Shown here one piece after another: positions 1 to 11,299 of a stretch of 64,000 bases of DNA. Below the pieces are notes generated by a model. It made no database searches and was not told the DNA's origin. It worked only from the letters and a program-made list of their open reading frames with translations. Every line of letters begins with the position of its first letter. The first letter of the stretch is position 1. Origin of the DNA: Epiperipatus broadwayi (taxonomy: Eukaryota > Onychophora > Udeonychophora > Euonychophora > Peripatidae); assembly GCA_028023455.1 (NCBI GenBank), contig JAQFVV010012434.1, positions 6,660,264-6,724,263 on the forward strand, read 5' to 3'. Position numbers and translations under genes: made by a program.

Positions 1-383
1 CATGAAAATGAAAAAAGTATGTATCAAAGTGTTAATCATTAATTTGTCTCTGATTGCTAAAAAAAACCATGTATTTAAAAACATGTATTGCCTTGAGCAA
101 TAAATATTAGATGATGGAAATAGGTGAAAATATTGTAACTCCAAAATGATGAGTTAATTTAAATTACAAGTTGTTATTTGACATCTATATAAAGGTATGT
201 TAACTTTGTTCAAGTTTTGCATCTTAGATGTAATTAGGAATGGCAAAATACAGAAATACCTCTAAGCATGGGTTTAAATGTGAAATAAAAATGTTATATT
301 CAAGCCTTAATTTTTTTAATCATGTTTTGAAAATGTCACAGGAATTGATAGATTTTATCATAATTATGTTTATGTGAATATAT

Positions 384-890
384 TTTATCAATTATTATAT
401 GACTAATGCTTCTGATGAATATAGCCTTCCTTTATTTTTCTATCCTTCCCATATCTAGTATGATTTATCATTCTGAATACTTCCCTTCTCACACTTATGC
501 CCTGTCTCCAAACAATACAAATAAACAGGTGATGTTTTATCATATCTATGCTGAGTCAATCTTGTATAAACTGCATTCTTTGCTTCATCCACATAACTCT
601 TCCTAGCATGTTTTTCTTTACACGATTTACACTCCATTTTATACAATCCATTTATACAATTTCTATATTTTTTATATATTTATTATCCAAAATATTAAGC
701 ATACTCTTCCTTCTCTTATTTACTACTTTAAATTTTATTATATTATGCAAATGTCTATTAATTCCCCAAATTATTTTATTTTTATTCTTCACAATATTAT
801 TATTATATGTATAAATACCCATATATTTATCTTTATTTTTTTATTATTCTCCACATTATTATTAACAGTATATCTCTCTTCTGACATTTT
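384..890 (-). pseudogene. Penelope-like element fragment: linker and GIY-YIG endonuclease, U1
   Basis: Minus-strand remnant of the 3' coding part of a Penelope-like retroelement. The best open part is 455-646, 63 residues starting MYKMECKSCKEKHA. It matches the PLE-type GIY-YIG endonuclease: a leading Y-K-x-x-C-x-x-C, then SYVDEAKNAVYTRLTQHR with the catalytic-type arginine, then TSPVYL and ETGH. The usual YVGE glycine is D here; U2 keeps G. Upstream on the same strand (650-890) is the basic, Asn-rich linker seen in frame in U2 and U4. The reverse transcriptase is absent, so the fragment is 5'-truncated. It lies head to head with the plus-strand PLE fragment that starts near 905. PLE endonucleases nick the target DNA for target-primed reverse transcription. 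Confidence 0.8.
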
Positions 891-904
891 TATATTATTC
901 TTAT

Positions 905-2010
905 ATTAATATATATAAAAATGACAAGCGTAATGAAATAGAAATATCAAATGGAAGATTGATAGAGATTATGGAAATTTGTTGCAAGGCAATCACATTT
1001 GAGTTTAATTGTATTATAAACAATAAAAAAGATTATTAGTAGAAGGGGCAATAAGTGCAGTGCTAAGTGATATGTATAAGGAAAAAATAGAAGATTTAAT
1101 GATGGGTAATATGAATGCTCCAATATTTAGGAAAAGATACATGGATGATTATCTATTGATTTTTAATAAAAGTCAAAAGCAAATAAACTTTTTTCTTGAA
1201 CAAGTTGATAGATTAGATGCAAGCATAAAATTTACAATAGGAAAAGAATAGGAAAATAATCTATCATATTTGGATATTCTATTAATGAAGTCATATTCTA
1301 ATGGTAGATATAAAATAGAGACACCAATATATAAATGGATGAAAATATAGATAATAACAGGTAATTGGAAATAAAATGTAGTTAACACATATAAACTAAA
1401 TAGTATTACTTCAAAAATAGAACTATAAATTATTGCTCAAATAAAAACAATGATAATGATGCAAATGAAGTTGATAATTAAGGAACTTAAAAGTAATGAT
1501 TACCCAGTAAAGATTATAGAGAATAATATAAGAATGTCCGAAAAGAGATTTATTGGAAATAATAATGAAAGTAATTGAAAGAAGAACAAACATAAATATA
1601 TTGGTATTAATAAACATATAATAATATTGCAAAGAATATAAATGATATAATTCGGAGAATTAATAGAAATTTTAATAATGTAATAAAATTTAAAGTAGTA
1701 AATAAGAGAAGAAAAAGTATTATTTGTATTTTGGTTAATAAATATAAAGAAAATATAAAAAAGTGCATAAATGGAGTGTATAGAATTGTGTAAATCTTGT
1801 AAAGAATAACATGAAACAATAGGTATGTGGGTGAAACAAAGAATTCAATTTTTACAAGAATGACTCAGCATAGATATGATAAAAGATCACCTATTTTTTT
1901 ACATTCATTGTGGACAGGGCATAAGTTGAAATAGGAAGTATTAGAATGATAAATCTTACTGAGGATGTGAGGGATAAAACAAGGCTATATTGATTAGAAT
2001 CATTAGGCCA
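905..2010 (+). pseudogene. Penelope-like element fragment: RT palm to endonuclease, U1
   Basis: Degenerate PLE coding sequence on the plus strand. Residues from about 950 read GRLIEIMEICCKAITFEFN, which fits the RT region before the catalytic core. The 63-residue ORF at 1060-1251 carries RYMDDYLLIF (YxDD at 1138-1149), then FFLEQVDRLDASIKFTIGKE, the PLE post-catalytic signature. A TAG at 1249 interrupts it and LSYLDIL continues after it. The thumb and linker follow with stops (about 1390-1740). A decayed GIY-YIG domain lies at about 1760-1950: CKSCKE, YVGET-like and TQHRYDK-like pieces in shifted frames. The RT fingers are missing, so it is 5'-truncated. U2 and U4 have the same structure, so it predates amplification of the array. 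Confidence 0.85.
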
Positions 2011-2600
2011 TCTCTTATAAGGATTATGGTTTGAAAATGTTGAATTTGTAGGAATTTTTATTAAAAAATATGTATGCGTGGATTTTAAAGAATTGGAATA
2101 AGATATAGTTTCAGAATGTGTTTACAGAGGGTGTAGGGATTAAGAAAATAAGGAAATAGGTGAATTTAATTTTTGTTTGAAATTATTTAAGTCATAGAAG
2201 AAAAAGTACTGAGTTTCAAAATGTAAGATGATTTTAAAATAGAAATTAAGAGGAAGTAAAATTATAAGGATATTATGTTAATGTTATTGATTAAAGTGTA
2301 ATATATAAATAATTAAAATAGAAGAAATAAATTAAAATGTAAATTTAAATTTTTAATGATTAGAATATGAAAAAATAATTGTTAAAAATAAAATTTTATA
2401 TAAAAGAAGTTAAAAACTATCTGTGGATAAAGAGGTTTTAGATTGTAGAGATGTTAAAGATCCATATTTAGGTTAATAGTTGGAGTGTTTGGAATGTTGT
2501 TTTTTATATTTATATTTCTATTTCTATATGTATGTGTATATATATTGGCGTATGTATAGATAGATATTGTATATTAATTATATACGTTTAAATGTTGTAG

Positions 2601-2640
2601 CTCTGATGATGACTGCTGGCTAGTTGAAACTGTAAGAAAA
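2601..2640 (+). ncRNA. Hammerhead-ribozyme-like motif at PLE 3' end, U1
   Basis: CTGATGA at 2603-2609 is followed by a potential stem (GACTG / TAGTT with two G-U pairs, five-base loop CTGGC) and then GAAAC at 2626-2630. That is the order of conserved core blocks in a hammerhead ribozyme. PLEs are known to carry minimal type I hammerheads in their terminal repeats, which fits the location downstream of PLE coding remnants. One unpaired base sits between CTGATGA and the stem, which is not canonical. Stem III would be very short (AC/GT), and stem I is only supported by AG/CT. A candidate only. Confidence 0.4.
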
Positions 2641-2699
2641 TAAAATAAATCATATGTTAATGTGCATTGTAGAGTTTCATTTAAGGTGTATATGGTGTA

Positions 2700-4920
2700 T
2701 TATATTAAAAAACATTTACTAAACGAAATTTATTCGAAGTTTTAAATCACGATCAAATAAAAAACGTCTGTGTGCCTCAGTAAAACTACAGAATTTTGTC
2801 TATGAACAAAATGTTTTATTTTACTATTAATGAAGTGCTCTGAATTTTTTATTTTGTACAAAATATACACAAAAGCGTAATTACCTTTTTAAAATTATTA
2901 TAAATGAAACAGCCTTATCTCACACATTATTTTCGAGCCCTTGAAACATGTTACTTTAGGAATGAAAATTTTCTTTTTACAATCCTTGACATAAAATTGG
3001 CATTGTCTATATGAAGTGTGCAAAAAAGGTGTCATGTCATGACTATTTGAACACAATTTTTGTTAACTGAGGACATCATAATTTGAAAATATTCGATTGC
3101 ATCATTCGCATTAATGGGCAATTTCTATTATTTAATCATTATGTTTCTCATGAAAAAATACTAAGAACATTTGCCTTGGCATAAATTAAAGATTGACACT
3201 ACATCACGTGTACACATTACATTGCCAAATACTTTCTGACAAATTACAATTAATCAATTTTGATAAATAACTACAAGTAATTTTTTACTACAAATTAATC
3301 ACCTATATATTATTTTATTGTAAATAAACATACATGTATTTACCTTTTAAATCGAATTGAGTCATTTGGAAAAAGACAACCAAATATATTTCGTAAAAGT
3401 GTTGGCCAATAACTTTTTCTACTGGGACTAATCGAATATTTACATCCATTTATTTAAATAAAAGAAAACAGCAAAACATTGCTTCTTACTATCATTGGGG
3501 TGGTGTGATGCATTTTATGGCCTACAGTATGCACCCAAAAGAATTGCTATGATTAATACCATTGAGTGCATATCTAGCAATTCCTCTTTTTATAAGATAT
3601 TGTATATTATTCTGGATAATATAAACTTTTCACAGATAGTAATTGCAGGTAAGACAGTTGAATGATAATTAAACAATTCAAAACAAAACAACACTCTCCA
3701 TATAGTGGTCATGTGATGTTTAGTGGTTTGAATGATAATTGTTGAAGACTGCATTCTCATCGATCATCGTCAGTTAACAAATTTTAATTATTGAAAATGT
3801 TGGATAAAATGTTATTCTTAAAATTCAAAGATGGACAATAAATTATGTGCAAATCTTATTGTCATCAGATAATATTAGTTATCCCAGTATTTGCTGGAAT
3901 GTGCATAATGTATTAGAGTGTATATCTGTCATATAAATAAATGTTTAAAAAATAAAATTATTCTATTGTGTTTTTATCTGCAAATAATTACAGCAGACTT
4001 GTAATTGTAAAATTAGCTGCTAAACCACAGGTTTTTTCTCATAAACATATTATCTAATGTTCACTTACAAATTATTTTTCATTTTAGATGATTGAAAACG
4101 TATTTTGATTGGTTCTTTATTATCATATTCGCTTGTGTTTTTTGAAGGTTTGTGATGTAGGTACTTTACTTGTACTTATATCAACATCATCTGACTAATA
4201 TGAAGTACCTTTTCATAAATTTGTCCATCTCTAACAAAAAGAAACATAAAAATTTATAATTTTACTTCTTTTACAATCTAAAATAAAACCGTATACCTTT
4301 CTAAAAAATATTCGCAATAAATCTTTGCAAAAATATATCAGAAATGCATCGAAATAAAAAAAAGTAAATATTTAAGTGTTCCTTTCCGGCATATATCAAA
4401 TTTACTACTGTGATAAAAAGTGGGCACGCATAGAATCTTATCCTTTTACACATTCATGCTTGATATATTTCAACTACTGTTTGCCAAATAACCGTGCACA
4501 AAAATTACTTTGAGATTGATTTCATTTCGTCAATGCCAAAATAATGAAACAAAATTCAAATTTATTATATCAAATAATATGACTAAATTATATATATTTT
4601 TATGTGCACCACTCATCAACGCGCCAGTAAGTGCGCCAGAAAAGATATCACTTGAATGATACTTAGTCACGAAAGTTTATTCTTATAAAATTATTGCGAC
4701 ATATAAATATAGTTAATGCGCACGAAATATTTTCGGTTTTTAAACTAACTTTACGTCATTTTAAACTTAGCATTTAATTATAGACGTGCATTTTTACATA
4801 AATTTTACTATTTTTATTACTTATTCTATTTACTGACAATAATGTAATTACGAATTACGACATAAAGATTTAAATAACATTGCCCATTTATCACTAGAGA
4901 GCGCTAATGAAAAAGTAAAA
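2700..4920. other. Noncoding spacer I of the tandem unit
   Basis: I see no gene here. The sequence is conserved between units (13070-13360 plus 16081-17293 in U2, 17850-20016 in U3, 25650-27826 in U4), including short insertions and deletions in all frames, so it behaves as noncoding DNA. The only open stretch, in U4 near 26458, is broken in other units. Position 3000 is the empty site for the 2.72-kb U2 element, and 4920 is the point of LINE insertion in U1. Confidence 0.8.
3658..3740. other. 57-bp insertion flanked by a 13-bp direct repeat, U1 only
   Basis: TTGAATGATAATT occurs at 3658-3670 and again at 3728-3740, bracketing 57 bp that are absent from U2 (near 16745), U3 (near 18821) and U4 (near 26632). 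The empty copies have the 13-mer once. This is the footprint of a small insertion with a 13-bp target duplication, a size typical of LINE-mobilised sequence. The inserted sequence starts A-rich and matches nothing else that I recognise. Confidence 0.75.
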
Positions 4921-7372
4921 GAAAGGAAAGAAGCATGTAGAGAATATAAGTGTGCTATTAAGAATAAGGAAAGTGAAAAAGATATTAATGCTGAATGGGA
5001 AAAGTACTGAGAAAAGAAGAAGTTGGCTAAAATAGATATTTATAGAGAGAGAATGAAATTGAATAGTAAATTGTTGGAGGATATTAATAAAAGTGGAAGA
5101 GATGGAAGTAAAGAATTTTGGAATTATATTAAAAGGAGAAATGTAGGGGGGAGAGAGTTAGTATTACTAGATGATGAGAGAACTGAGTGTAGTTTTAGAG
5201 AAGATTTAGAGAGAATCTTAAATAGTTATGTAATGAATATAGAAAAGATGTTAGATGTGAATGATAGAATATTAGAAAATATGAAAGAATATAGTAATGG
5301 GAATATTAGTTTTTCAGAAAATGAACTAAATGAGGTAGAGAAGAAATTGAAAAGTGGGAAGGCAAGAGGTTTAGATGGATGGGCAGCAGAGATGGTAATG
5401 AATTTAGGATATAGGGCAAAAGTAAAGTTATTATCCTGTTTTAATAAAATGGCACAGAATAGAGTTTTCCCAAGTAGTTGGAGTAATACAAGAGTAAGGT
5501 TATTATTTAAAGGAAAGGATAAGGATCATAGAAAGTTCAATAATTAAAGACTGATAGCGGTAACATCAGTTTTATATAAAGTTTTCTCGTATATGGTGGC
5601 TAGTAAAGTTGTAAAATGGATGGAAGGGAATAATGTAGTGGGGGAAATGCAAGGAGGTTTTAGATTAGATAGGCATATAGGAGATAGTTTATTTGTAGTT
5701 ACGCAACTTATGGATATGAGTAGGAATGCAGATAAACAGTTATATGAGTTTTATAGATATAGAGAACGCATATGATAGAGTAAATACAAATAGAATATGG
5801 ATAAGTTTAGAAAATTTGGGAATGGATGAAGCTTTAATAGATATTATTAAGAAATTATATGAAAATAATTATTATATACATCAATTAGAGAATATAGAAT
5901 CAATTAAAGTTAAAAATGGTGTGGGACTAAGGCCAGGATGCCCCATGTCACCTATTTTGTTTGTGTTGTATTTGAGTGAAATGGAAAGAGCAATAGAAAG
6001 ATTAGGAAGAGGGATAGAGATACCGTTAATAGGTAGTAAGGGAGTATATATTTTGTCAGATCTTTTTTTTGCAGATGATATATTTTTGTGTGCAGAAAAA
6101 AAAGAAGATATGGAAGTTATGTTGAGGACATGTTCAAGGGTGGGTAAAAAGATGGGGATTAAATTTAGTGAAGAAAAATCAAATATAATGATGGTTAATA
6201 CTGAGGAAAGAGAAGATGTAGAATTTTTATTGGGAGATAGTTATTTGGGAATAATTTTACGTGATCAGAAAAATTATTTGGATGAATGGAAGAAAAAATT
6301 GATAAATGAAGCAAAGAAAAGAAAGGGATTGATAAAAAAATTAATAGTATTTTCATATAATAAATGTGATGTAGCTAGAATTATATGGAAAGAGTTGCAG
6401 TAGCAGGGTTAACTTATGGTAATGATGCATTATATGTTAGTAAAAAGATATTAGATTATTTAGAAAAAGCTCAAAGGGAAGTAGGAAGACATGCATTGGA
6501 TGCAGAAGTATGGACAGCAAGGGAGGCAATTCAAGGAGAAATGGGATGGTCAAGTTTTCATATGAGAGATGCAAAAAGTAAAATGAAAATGTTTGGTAGA
6601 TTGCAGTTTATGGATAATAAAAGAATAACTAAAATAGTATTTAATTGGGTTATGAGTAAAGGGCAGGTAACAAGATGGGTGAGAAAGGTAATGCGGTATG
6701 CAAAAGATTTGGATAAAGAATTTATATCAGTATATTTGTACAAAAGATGGGATGATTGTGTTAAGAGGATTATTGAGTGTTATAGTAGTAAGGAATGGGA
6801 TAAAAAATAAATTTATTAATAAAGACTAGGGAGTTAGAGAGATGGAGAAATAGTATGGAGAGTAAAAAGAGTGTAAATATATATAGAAATAAACAGAATA
6901 TTAGGTGTGAGTTAATATATGATAATAGTAAGGAAAGTAGTTTATTGTTTAAGGCTCGAACGAGATCTTTAGCTACAAAAGAATATACATGGAAATGAAA
7001 AAACATGGGTGATTTATTTTGTAAATTATGTAAGGAAGGAATTGAAAATATTAGGCATTTGTTAATTGAATGTAAATGTTTGAAAACAGAAAGGGTACAT
7101 ATAATGAAGTTGTGGAAAAATAAATATGAAAAGAGTGATTATACAGTAAGTGAATTATTGGTTTTTATGCTGGGTTTGAAAAAAAGATAAGGGGGATTTA
7201 GATATAAAGGTTATAGAGTTGACAAAAATTATGTTGTGGAAATGGGAGAGAGCAGATTATGGGTAAATTTAGAGTGGGGAATGTAAAAGAAAGTGGCTAA
7301 CAGGTTTATCTGGGCATAATTGCTGAGATATTATTGACTTCGTTTAAGGAGAAGCCATAATACATCACATCA
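4921..7372 (+). mobile_element. 5'-truncated LINE inserted in U1
   Basis: A 2452-bp insertion defined by comparison with the empty paralogous sites in U3 (20016-20026) and U4 (27824-27832). U1 left flank ends GTAAAA, the right flank resumes at CACAATGAATG, and the empty copies read straight through with a few extra A. No target-site duplication is visible. The element ends in a short repeated tail (ACATCACATCAC). Its 3' end recurs on the minus strand at 44636-45010 and, without the tail, at 62024-62335. It lacks the endonuclease, so it is 5'-truncated, and it carries few lesions, so it is probably the youngest large insertion in the window. Confidence 0.9.
4922..7290 (+). pseudogene. LINE ORF2 remnant: reverse transcriptase and C-terminal zinc-finger region
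   Basis: Reads almost continuously once a few lesions are allowed. First comes the pre-RT segment (5023-5547) with KLKSGKARGLDGWAAEMV, the RT block 'GKA.G.DG'. A TAA follows at 5545, then 5593-5775 with GGFRLDRH. A frameshift near 5740 leads into 5726-6403 with FIDIENAYDRV, GLRPGCPMSPILF and the catalytic FFADDIFL. A second frameshift near 6390 leads into 6385-6810 (AGLTYGNDALY, GEMGWSSFHMRDA). The frame continues from about 6825 through ELIYDNSKESSLLFKARTR to 7005-7190 with the finger CKLCKEGIENIRHLLIEC. Blocks 'W..V.V.GLT.GN', 'GDMGW..F..R.A' and 'YDN.RGS.LLF.ART' recall LINEs annotated in ticks, from memory. Stops at 5008, 5545, 6808, 6996 and 7187 make it non-functional. Confidence 0.88.
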
Positions 7373-7600
7373 CACAATGAATGATAAATGTATAAAACAA
7401 CGAGTTATTTAAAATTTACATGTACTTTAATTGATGTATATTAAACTTTTAGTTCAGTCAGTGAAAATAAATTCTATTGTAATAACAAAAGCCTTGGTTA
7501 AATAGATTATTTTTAGATTAAGACTGCAGCTTGTTTTAGTAGCATAGGTAATTCTATACATTGCTTTGTGAGCTAGAAAGTAATTGTAAACTAGAATAGG

Positions 7601-8020
7601 GGTTCACCTATGTTAATCAGTGTTATGTGATGTATCCGCTAAAGCCTTCACCGATTGCGTCTGTTCATGGCCAGCCAATGGTCAAGTACAAATAATATTC
7701 TGGCGCAGTTTATGTTGTGAGAGGTTGTGGGATCGCATCTGAGTAATAGCTACTTAATTGTTAGTGACGTCTATTTATTATGAGAGAGGTTCACCTATGT
7801 TAATCAGTGTTAGATGAGGTATCCGCTAAAACCTTCACCCATTGCATCTGTTTCATGGCCAGCCAATGGTCATGTGTTCCCTAAAGCTTTCACCCATTGC
7901 GTCTGTTTCATGGCCAGCCAATGGTCAAGTAGACAAAAGCTTCTGGCATAGTTCTCTTGTGTGAGAGGTTGTGGGATCGCATATGAGTAATAGGTACTTA
8001 ATGGTTAGTAACGTCTCTTA
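7601..8020 (+). repeat. Pair of 187-bp modules, U1
   Basis: A module starting GGTTCACCTATGTTAATCAG begins at 7601 and again at 7788, a period of 187 bp. The second copy contains a further internal duplication, so the segment around CCATTG...CAATGG appears at 7839-7869 and 7894-7924. Each copy has a potential stem (ATTG / CAAT core here). It also has tRNA-like promoter boxes: TGGCGCAGTT at 7701-7710 (A-box-like) and GGGATCGCATC ending at 7739 (B-box-like), closer together than in a normal tRNA. It could be a decayed tRNA-derived SINE pair. No protein is encoded. Confidence 0.8.
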
Positions 8021-10368
8021 ATGGTTTGGGATTACTTTTTATTTTATTAAGAGGAAAAGTATCTTTCCAAATTTTACTCATTATTATTAAAATAAGTTTT
8101 AAAAAATATAATTAACCCATAAACTTTTTATCTAAACGACATTCACTGTTTACAAGTAACTTTTTTATTACATCAAACTTAAAAATTACTTCGGAAATAA
8201 CGAAACAATTTTTATTACGCCCAGAAAAATTAATTTTTTATAGACATATATTTAAATACAATTTTCGTCATAAAATTATTTTATATTAAAAAAATTAAAG
8301 TAGAAAAAAATTAAAAGCAACAACATAAAAAGTCTAATCAAAAGTATGCTACAAATTAATAGAAGAAAAAATAGATTCCTTATCTAATTACAAAATTGAA
8401 GTTTGGTTTTTGACTTTATGAATAGGATTTGGGATTTAACATGAAAAGTTGTGCAGATATATCCAGAAATCACCAAAAAATAATCCACCAATCAATTTAA
8501 GAAATAAAAATTTACAGCATAAAAATTTATGACTCAATGTCAACCAATTTTTAGAATTTGATAAATCTAATTATAAACATCCAGATAATTCAATGAATTG
8601 TATATGCTTTTTCCACAAGAAGGGAATATTAAAAATTGAAGTCACAAGACAATCACTTACATGAGTATGATAGTAAATAAATCATTTTAATTATAATAAC
8701 CATTACCATAATATTGTTAGATTCTTAAAAGTTATTTATATTTTCAAAATCTCCATCTTCCAATTGGTTTCTGACATTTGACATTTACAATGATGCCTGA
8801 AATTCAAAATTAAAATAGAGTCAAACAGATATGCTGCAATCTCAAAAAATATAATTTTTTTATAAAGTTAAAAAATTAAAAGCAAAATTTATGTAAATAA
8901 ATTGTCTATAGTTATGGAAGAACTAAAGATGCAAAAGTATGTATTTATAGTATAGTATGTAGATTTACCTAAGCATTTATGCAATTTAAATTTAAATCAA
9001 ACCCATTGACTTGGTTGTATTATCTGCTTTCATCTTAGCACGTAAACTGAAATCCATGTTGCATGCTTGCCAATGTTATTTCAGAGATATTGAAAAAAAA
9101 AATTTAAATTCTATTATTTTATCATTTAAATACATCTTATAATTATTGATTACTCAAGCATTCAAGAGATGGCACTAGAAGTAAACATTTTCTGTATATT
9201 CTAACACAATTTTAAATTAGCATTAAAAATATGTTATTATTAATATGTTTACAAACATAAGTTATAGTAGACAAGTGACAATGATAAAGGGAATATTTAA
9301 TAAACTGGTATCAGACAAATTTGAGTTTTATGTCAATGAATTTTTAAAACAATATAGTATGATGGGTTGAATTCAAAATTCATAGCACCTGATGTAAAAG
9401 GGATATATGTTTTTTTTCCAGATAGAAATCAGAATTTTTGAAAGCTTCTATTAGAGGATAGACTTAAGTAAGTCAAAATGCATGGCATGATTAAACAGCT
9501 GATCTGGATTCAAATATTATTTAAAAAAAATGGATTTGTCATAACTATTCACCATGGTACTCAATGTATAGTTTCATTCCAAGCAGTTGTCTCATGTTCA
9601 CTTCCCAGCTGATGCTTTACATATAAAAAACTCCGGTGATGTGATTTTAGTAAAATATATAGCCGTTGAACTGCTTTCATATTGTATTTTTTTATACTGG
9701 TTTCAACCAGTAAATTTATTATGTTGTTGTTGCTTAATTTTTTGTTTATTGACTGGAATAAATGTAATAAAAATGATCATTGGTTTCATGACTTTGTTCC
9801 TGTCAAGTAAAAATCTTAGCCTCAAATTGATAAAAGCATAATATTGCAAATGCAATGATGGAATGAAAACTAGAAAGACAGAGATGTTATACATTTTTAA
9901 AACCTCTGATTACCAAATATTACACTAGATAGCAATACAATTGGTGATTAGTTTTTCTTAAAACTTTTTGCAATGAAACAATGCCTGTAGAAATTGTAAT
10001 GAAAATAGTAAATATATACATGCTGATGTACACTTTAATATATAGACCTTTTCAGGAATCCATATATCTGTACAAAACCAGAACATTTATCTTTTTGTGA
10101 AGATTGGTTATGAAGTCATAATAGTAGTTATTACATGTAGGTCCATTTTCATCTCTTAATAGTAAATGTTACATGTGTTTTAGAAAAATTTAAATTTTGC
10201 TTAAACATTTCAAAAAGGTTCAAATTATATCAGAAATTAAATTTTAGGCAACACTAACCCCAACTAAAATTGATGACTAACTGAACACCATAAGGTACAA
10301 TTTTTTTAAAACCTGAAAGGTCAGGTTTGCTTGTCATGTAAAAATTGTCATTAAGCAGGCTTGTAACT
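8021..10368. other. Noncoding spacer II of the tandem unit
   Basis: Collinear with 20611-22962 in U3 and 28421-30337 in U4. I see no gene. An 84-codon open frame at 9587-9841 is not conserved: the U3 and U4 copies change the start region and carry stops, so it is rejected. The sequence contains A/T runs and no recognisable element ends. Confidence 0.75.
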
Positions 10369-10763
10369 CACGAAAGCGAAAAAAGTATGTATCAAAGTGT
10401 TAACCATTAATCTGTCTCTGATTGCTAAAAAAACCATGTATTTAAAAACATGTAACATGATTTTTTTCAAAAGCCTTGAACACTAAATATTAGATGATGA
10501 AAATAGGTGAAAATATTGTAACTCCAAAATGATGAGTTAATTTAAATTACAAGTTGTTATTTGACATCTATATAAAGCTATGTTAACATTGTTCAAGTTT
10601 TGCATCTTAGATGTAATTAGGAATGGCAAAATACAGAAATACCTCTAAGCATGAGTTTAAATATGAAATAAAAATGTTATATTCAAGCTATAATTTTTTT
10701 AATCATGTTTTGAAAATGACACAAGAATTGATAGATTTTATCATAATTATGTTTATGTGAATA

Positions 10764-11275
10764 TATTTTATCAATTATTATATGACTAATGCTTCTGATG
10801 AATATAGCCTTCTTTTATTTTTCTATCCTTCTTATCTCTAGTATGATTTATCATTCTAATACTTCCCTTCTCACACTTATGCCCTGTCTCCAAAGAATGC
10901 AAATAAACAGGTGATGTTTTATCATATCTATGCTGAGTCAACCTTGTATAAATGGCATTCTTCGCTTCACCCACATAACTCTTTTTAGCATGTTTTTCTT
11001 TACAAGATTTACACTCCATTTTATACAATCCATTTATACAATTTCTATATTTTTTATATATTTAGTATCCAAAATATTAAGCATACTCTTTTTTCTCTTA
11101 TTTATTACTTTAAATTTTATTATATTATTCAAATGTCTATTAATTCTCCAAATTATTTTATTTATATTCTTCACAATATTATTATTATATGTATAAATAC
11201 CCATATATTTCTTTATTTTTCTATTATTCTCCACATTATTATTAACAGTATATCTCTCTTCTGACATTTTTATAT
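10764..11275 (-). pseudogene. Penelope-like element fragment: linker and GIY-YIG endonuclease, U2
   Basis: Best preserved copy of the minus-strand PLE piece. The linker ORF at 11034-11267 (77 residues, starting MSEERYTVNNNVENN) leads into the endonuclease ORF at 10786-11028 (80 residues). The latter has MYKMECKSCKEKHAKKSYVG, AIYTRLTQHRYDK and TSPVYLHSLETGHKCEKG, that is the C-x-x-C, YVG, Arg, Gln-His and H...GH positions expected for a PLE GIY-YIG domain. A single frame change separates linker and endonuclease near 11030. The catalytic glutamate region downstream is not clearly retained, so it is called a pseudogene. Confidence 0.83.
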
Positions 11276-11299
11276 TATTGTTATATTAATATATATATA

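Larger units (their letters stand above)
1..10368 (+). repeat. Tandem array unit U1 (about 7.9 kb plus a LINE insertion)
   Basis: First visible copy of a complex tandem repeat. Position 10 lines up with 10378 in U2 and 22972 in U4, and collinear similarity then continues across the unit. Subtracting the 2452-bp LINE at 4921-7372 leaves about 7.92 kb, close to the 7.81 kb estimated from U3/U4. The window opens inside the repeat, so the array probably continues to the left. U1 differs from the others by the LINE, a 57-bp insertion at 3671-3727 and an extra duplicated segment near 7870-7930. The order within the unit is PLE fragments, PLE tail, spacer, 187-bp modules and second spacer. Confidence 0.93.

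Noticed and set aside
406-814. Plus-strand open frames of 66 and 88 codons at 406-606 and 548-814
   Set aside because: Antisense shadows of the minus-strand PLE linker and endonuclease; hydrophobic composition reflects A/T-rich complement.
9587-9841. 84-codon open frame in spacer II of U1
   Set aside because: The equivalent positions in U3 (from about 22190) and U4 (from about 30000) have stops and indels in this frame, so it is not conserved among array copies.
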